From assembly GCA_023230985.1 (NCBI GenBank), contig JALNWH010000029.1:1-18809 (forward strand): a stretch of DNA of 18,809 nucleotides, read 5' to 3'. A program made the position numbers and the translations under genes. The DNA is from Bacillota bacterium. Its GTDB lineage: Bacteria; Bacillota; Clostridia; Lutisporales; Lutisporaceae. The notes beneath the pieces were generated by a model that was given only the letters and a program-made list of their open reading frames with translations, made no database searches and was not told where the DNA came from. Below are positions 15,610 to 18,809 of the stretch, in pieces (the stretch's first letter is position 1; every line of letters begins with the position of its first letter).

Positions 15610-15770
15610 AGAGGCTTAGAATCTGTTAGCGCAGTGGAGGATTAGTTGCGTCAACTGTTTGAGCAAAGCGAGTTTTGACGCAACCCGCAACAAGCTTACA
15701 GATTATTAGCCTTGGAACTCAGCAATCGAATCAAATTATATATGCTCATACCACTGCACGTATCTATAAC

Positions 15771-15801
15771 GCTTATATATTTAATTAAGATTGCGTTATA
15801 G
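15771..15801 (+). repeat. 31-nt direct repeat, copy B
   Basis: This is the second copy of the repeat at 15579-15609. Its end, together with CTATAACGC at 15764-15772, makes a perfect 9-bp hairpin. It is also complementary to 15722-15746, so it can compete with copy A for that arm. Confidence 0.85.
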
Positions 15802-15855
15802 TAAGTGCCGAATTATGAGAGAGTTGCATAGATAGGTATAAGGCGTTATTGCAGT

Positions 15856-15887
15856 AAAGGAACGGTTAAAAAACTGTTCCTTTTTTT
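15856..15887 (+). terminator. Intrinsic terminator after the structured region
   Basis: AAAGGAACGGTT (15856-15867) pairs with AACTGTTCCTTT (15872-15883) with one G-U pair and a 4-nt loop, followed by TTTT to 15887. It ends any transcript from the 12069 gene or the structured RNA, 263 nt before the next gene. Confidence 0.88.
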
Positions 15888-16149
15888 AATATCATAATTA
15901 CCATTTCCTTTCCTCCATTGCTGTAAATCCCCATTACAAGCCCTTTACACATTGTTACAGTTCAGTTACCCAGGCAGGTATTTGAAAGTTGACATCGAAT
16001 TAAGTAAGTCGTCAAGAAATAATCTTGAATTTTTTGAAGGAGGTGAAAAGTAATAGGTCTCAAAAAGGTCTATTGATTAAATGCAAAAACAAATTTCAAA
16101 GCAAATATCAAAAATACAATTCAAACAATACAAGGAGGTAAAAAACAAT
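15888..16149 (+). promoter_or_regulatory. Promoter and long leader region of the second surface-protein gene
   Basis: This 262-nt gap must hold the promoter of the 16150 gene, because a terminator precedes it. TTGACA occurs at 15989-15994, but no good -10 hexamer lies 16-18 nt further on, so I cannot place the promoter. From about 16050 the sequence is A-rich and G-poor, hence probably unstructured. A strong ribosome site, AAGGAGGT (16132-16139), serves ATG 16150 with 10 nt spacing. Confidence 0.5.
16036..16046 (+). promoter_or_regulatory. Orphan Shine-Dalgarno sequence (STAB-SD-like)
   Basis: GAAGGAGGTGA is a near-perfect anti-16S match, but no ATG, GTG or TTG lies 5-10 nt after it. The only nearby start is a GTG inside the motif itself (16043), too close to be used. 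From that GTG a 32-codon frame stays open to TAA 16139-16141. Orphan SD sequences in long leaders stabilise mRNA in known Gram-positive cases such as cry3A. A role in high expression of this surface protein is inferred. Confidence 0.45.
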
Positions 16150-18809
16150 ATGAGTAAAAGAGTTCTAGCACTAGTCTTAGCAATTGCACTAGTATTCTCA
16201 ACATTCACAGTAGCATTTGCAGACGAAACTATCTCCGATGATGTAAAAGCATTAGCAGCAATAAAAATGCTAATAGGAGATGGTAACGGAGTAACAGTAG
16301 AATACGCAAAAGAATCACCTACAAGACTTCAATCAGCTATATTGTTCTTAAGATTAAGAGGTCTTGAAAACGATGCAAAAGCATTTGAAGAAGCAGATAA
16401 TTTTAAAGACGCACAAAATTACAAATGGGCAGAAGGCAAAAATATAATGGCATACCTAAAGGCTCATCCGGAACTTGGCTGGATAGGCAGTGAGGGAAAT
16501 TTCATGCCCGGCAAAGAAATCAACGAACAATCCTATTACAAAGTATTATTAGAAGCACTGGGATATAATCAAAACACAAGCGACACAGTTGGTGACTTTG
16601 AATTTTCCGAAGTATTTGAATTTGCAAAATCAATAGGTCTAAATCCGAAAGAAGATAACGATTCTTTCACAATAGATGATTTAGCAAGAGCAACAGTTGA
16701 AGTATTGAAGCACAATACCAAAGACGGTAAGCTTCTTATCGAAGTTCTTATTGAAGCAGGCAAAATAGACATGCAAGTAGCTATAGACAACGGTCTATAC
16801 GAAGAAGCAATCGCAGCAAACGTTAAATCCGTAAAAGCAATTGGAAATAGCGTAGTCGAAGTAGTATTTGAAGAAGAAGTAAACGCCAGATTTGCAGAAA
16901 ACGCAGCAAACTATAAAATTGAAGGCTTGGAAGTCAAAGAAGCAAAATTAGTAGCAAAAGATACAGTAAGACTTGAAACAGCAGCAATGACAGCCGGTAA
17001 GCTTTATACTTTGGTAGTAGGTGAAGCAAAAGCTAATTTTGCCGGAATTGCAAAAGTAACAGGAGCTCCATCTTTAACAAAAGCTGAAGGTGTTGATACA
17101 GAAAAAGTAGTATTGACATTTGATAAAGCTCTTGATTTTGAAACAGCAACAAATGCAGAAAACTATGAAATAAAAGATGTAGAAGTTGTTAAAGCTGAAT
17201 TAGATGTTGATGAAGTAACACTTATAACTGAAGGCTTGACAGCTAACAAAACACACACAGTAAAAGTTAAAGGTATTGAATCCATAGACGGCGCAGTATT
17301 GAAATCAGCAAGCAAATCTTTCTTTGCAAGAGTTGATAAAGTTGCTCCAAGACTTGAAGGTGTTACAGCAAAGACATTTACAAGATTGGAAGCTACTTTT
17401 ACTAAGCTTTTAACAAAAGAATCAGCAGTTGATTTGGAAAATTACACAATCAAAGCCGGTAAAGATGACGAATTAGAAATCCTTTCAATAAAAGATATAA
17501 CAAAAGATGATGATAAAAAGACAACTGTAGAAATAACTACAGAAGCACAAAAAACAAGCATTAGATATGAGCTTATTGTTCAAAACGTTGTAGACAGAGC
17601 AGTAATAGCTAATGTAATGGTTAAAGAAGGCAAAGCTACTTTCTCAGGCAAAGCTGCCGATAAGTCCGCCCCGATATTCTCCGACTTTAATTATATCTCG
17701 AAGAATCTTGTAAAGGTAGACTTCACAGAGCAAGGCTTTACCAGACTTGACGAAGAAACAGCACTTGATGTAAATAACTATGAATTCAATAATGATGTTG
17801 ACATTGAAAAAGTTGAAAAATTACCCGGTGACAAAGAAGATTTCAGAGCTGTTCTTCTAACAGTATCCGATTTGGAAGGTAAAACCTACAAACTAACGGT
17901 TTACAATGTTATGGATGAATATGAAAATGAAATGAAGACTACTGAAAAAGTAAAAACATTTAGTCCCAGAAATATTACCGCTTCACAAGTGAAAAAAGTA
18001 TGGGCAAGTGATAAAGATGTGGTTAAAGTTGAATTTACAAAAGATTTGAATAAAGAAGTTGCCGAAGACATTACAATATACAGCATAGATGGAAGCATTG
18101 GAACACCTGTTAAAGCAGAATATAAAGCTAAAGACAATGTTTTGACCTTAACTCTTGGTTCAGAACTAAAAGCAGGTAATTCCTATAAGCTTACTATAGC
18201 AGGCCTAGTAGACTTAGCCGGATTTGCAGTAAATGCAAAACCAACCTTTGTTGGAGTATCTACAGTTAATGATATTGAAGCTCCTATAGTGGAGAGCATT
18301 GAAGCATTAAACAACAAAGTAGTTAGAGTAGTATTTAGCGAACCTATGCAAGTTAGTAACTTGGCCGGGTTAGGACTAACTGTTGAAGAAGGCAAAACAA
18401 TGAGTGCAAAGGTTGCTTATGACGATAATACAACGTTTGAGTTTTCCTTTGACGGAAGTGAAAAACTACAGGACAAGGAATACAAAGAAGGCTTGGTATT
18501 TGTCGGTGATTTCAAAGACGTAGCAGGAAATAAATTGGATGTTGCCAATGAAGACAGTGTAATGGAATTCTACGGTGACAGCTTTGACCCTGACAAGATT
18601 ACTCTTGACGGAGTTGACCAAACTTCAGTAAAATCCTTTAAGCTTATCTTTAGCGATAGAGTAGATAAAGCTACCGTATCAGCTATCGGATTAACCGCTG
18701 CCTATGCTAAGGTAGACAGTAAGGAAGTTAAGGATGAAATAATCCTATCAAGCAATGTAAAATTCAAAGTTGGTAAAGTTTTCGAAGTTGATTTAGAAAA
18801 CGTAAGAAG
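16150..18809 (+). CDS. S-layer-type surface protein, paralog of the preceding one, 3' end beyond window
   Basis: The frame is open from ATG 16150 to the window edge (886 full codons, no stop). The signal peptide ends VAFA-DE (~24). The N-terminal domain (~25-200) aligns with the 12069 protein: SPTRLQSAILFLRLRGLE, NFKDAQNYKWAEGKN, HPELGWIGSEGNFMPG, YYKVLLEALGYNQN and EVFEFAKSIGL. The spacing resembles three diverged SLH repeats. Beta-rich Ig-like units follow, starting near 225, 307, 399, 505, 606, 708 and 812. The protein is rich in Glu, Lys, Ala and Val, and no Cys was seen. The first ~300 codons are strongly biased to A-ending codons (GCA, GTA, ACA, AAA), as expected for a very abundant product; later codons include many GCT and GTT. 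A strong ribosome site and long leader support high expression. It is probably the main S-layer or wall protein; attachment through the N-terminal head is inferred. The C-terminus is not visible. Confidence 0.92.
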   Translation, partial: MSKRVLALVLAIALVFSTFTVAFADETISDDVKALAAIKMLIGDGNGVTVEYAKESPTRLQSAILFLRLRGLENDAKAFEEADNFKDAQNYKWAEGKNIMAYLKAHPELGWIGSEGNFMPGKEINEQSYYKVLLEALGYNQNTSDTVGDFEFSEVFEFAKSIGLNPKEDNDSFTIDDLARATVEVLKHNTKDGKLLIEVLIEAGKIDMQVAIDNGLYEEAIAANVKSVKAIGNSVVEVVFEEEVNARFAENAANYKIEGLEVKEAKLVAKDTVRLETAAMTAGKLYTLVVGEAKANFAGIAKVTGAPSLTKAEGVDTEKVVLTFDKALDFETATNAENYEIKDVEVVKAELDVDEVTLITEGLTANKTHTVKVKGIESIDGAVLKSASKSFFARVDKVAPRLEGVTAKTFTRLEATFTKLLTKESAVDLENYTIKAGKDDELEILSIKDITKDDDKKTTVEITTEAQKTSIRYELIVQNVVDRAVIANVMVKEGKATFSGKAADKSAPIFSDFNYISKNLVKVDFTEQGFTRLDEETALDVNNYEFNNDVDIEKVEKLPGDKEDFRAVLLTVSDLEGKTYKLTVYNVMDEYENEMKTTEKVKTFSPRNITASQVKKVWASDKDVVKVEFTKDLNKEVAEDITIYSIDGSIGTPVKAEYKAKDNVLTLTLGSELKAGNSYKLTIAGLVDLAGFAVNAKPTFVGVSTVNDIEAPIVESIEALNNKVVRVVFSEPMQVSNLAGLGLTVEEGKTMSAKVAYDDNTTFEFSFDGSEKLQDKEYKEGLVFVGDFKDVAGNKLDVANEDSVMEFYGDSFDPDKITLDGVDQTSVKSFKLIFSDRVDKATVSAIGLTAAYAKVDSKEVKDEIILSSNVKFKVGKVFEVDLENVR

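Larger units (their letters stand above)
15505..15887 (+). ncRNA. Candidate large structured RNA between the two surface-protein genes
   Basis: No ORF of note lies here, but hand folding gives a closed structure. P0: 15505-15512 with 15835-15842 (8 bp), extended by 15513-15518 with 15828-15833. A side hairpin: 15537-15542 with 15547-15554. P1: 15563-15570 with 15803-15810 (8 bp, one G-U). P2: 15571-15602 with 15722-15754, about 27 bp with small bulges. It continues inward through 15612-15616/15708-15712 and 15620-15626/15698-15704 to a perfect 10-bp stem, 15645-15654/15675-15684. P3: 15764-15772 with 15793-15801 (9 bp). P1, P2 and P3 meet in a tight three-way junction (0, 9 and 1 unpaired nt). 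A terminator (15856-15887) ends it. It begins 25 nt after the preceding stop, so it may be a 3'UTR-derived RNA, an independent RNA, or a fold-back mobile element. No known family is recognised. Confidence 0.55.

Noticed and set aside
15989..15994. TTGACA as the -35 box of the second surface-protein gene
   Set aside because: No acceptable -10 hexamer occurs 16-18 nt downstream; the nearest AT-rich hexamers are too far, so no promoter was called.
16043..16141. A 32-codon leader peptide starting at GTG 16043
   Set aside because: The GTG is inside the Shine-Dalgarno sequence itself, leaving no room for initiation, and the translation is just a consequence of the A-rich leader. Kept only as a secondary idea in the findings.
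15480..16149. CRISPR array or tRNA genes in the gap between the surface-protein genes
   Set aside because: Only two copies of one 31-nt repeat, 192 nt apart, without regular spacers; no cloverleaf with conserved tRNA positions was seen.

Overview
The window reads as chromosome of a low-GC, Gram-positive-type anaerobe of the Clostridia/Tissierellia kind. The signs are AT-rich DNA, strong AGGAGG-type ribosome sites, frequent TTG/GTG starts, the fsa-glpX-rho gene order, lysine-fermentation genes (kce, kal), a HydABC/NuoEF-type NADH-ferredoxin flavoprotein module, and very large S-layer-type surface proteins. The genus cannot be fixed from the sequence alone.

Region 1 (1-2802, + strand) is the end of a NuoE/HydC-like gene, a NuoF/HydB-like flavoprotein and a short HydA/NuoG-N-like iron-sulfur protein. 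The genes are translationally coupled by overlapping start/stop codons and closed by a clear terminator. No hydrogenase H-cluster domain is present, so the catalytic partner of this electron-transfer module is not visible here.

Region 2 (2824-11830, all - strand) runs, in transcription order: an SLH-domain exported protein, a small GIY-YIG nuclease-like protein, a phosphohexomutase, kal, kce, a Cys-rich small protein of unknown role, fsa (transaldolase-like), glpX (class II fructose-1,6-bisphosphatase) and rho. It links central sugar-phosphate metabolism, a piece of lysine fermentation and transcription termination. Two copies of an imperfect palindromic interspersed element (6835-6912, 10475-10553) and a degenerate heptanucleotide tandem repeat (6363-6397) lie in its gaps; a second heptamer tract lies at 11982-12016.

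Region 3 (11831-18809, + strand) is a cell-surface locus, divergent from the SLH gene. It holds two tandem paralogous giant exported proteins (12069-15479; 16150 to beyond the window edge). They share a signal peptide and a roughly 200-residue N-terminal domain that looks like three strongly diverged SLH repeats, followed by arrays of about 100-residue Ig-like (Big_5/SbsA-like) repeats. The second gene has an A-ending codon bias in its first part and a long A-rich leader with an orphan Shine-Dalgarno sequence, as expected for an abundant S-layer protein.

The most unusual object is the 670-nt gap between the two surface-protein genes. Positions 15505-15842 can be folded by hand into a closed, multi-branched structure: a long-range closing stem, a three-way junction, a ~184-nt foldback arm and a second hairpin. 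It is followed 13 nt later by a strong intrinsic terminator (15856-15887). A 31-nt sequence occurs twice within it and can compete for the same complementary arm. I recognise no known RNA family in it; it is the best candidate here for an undescribed structured RNA, with a fold-back mobile element as the main alternative.
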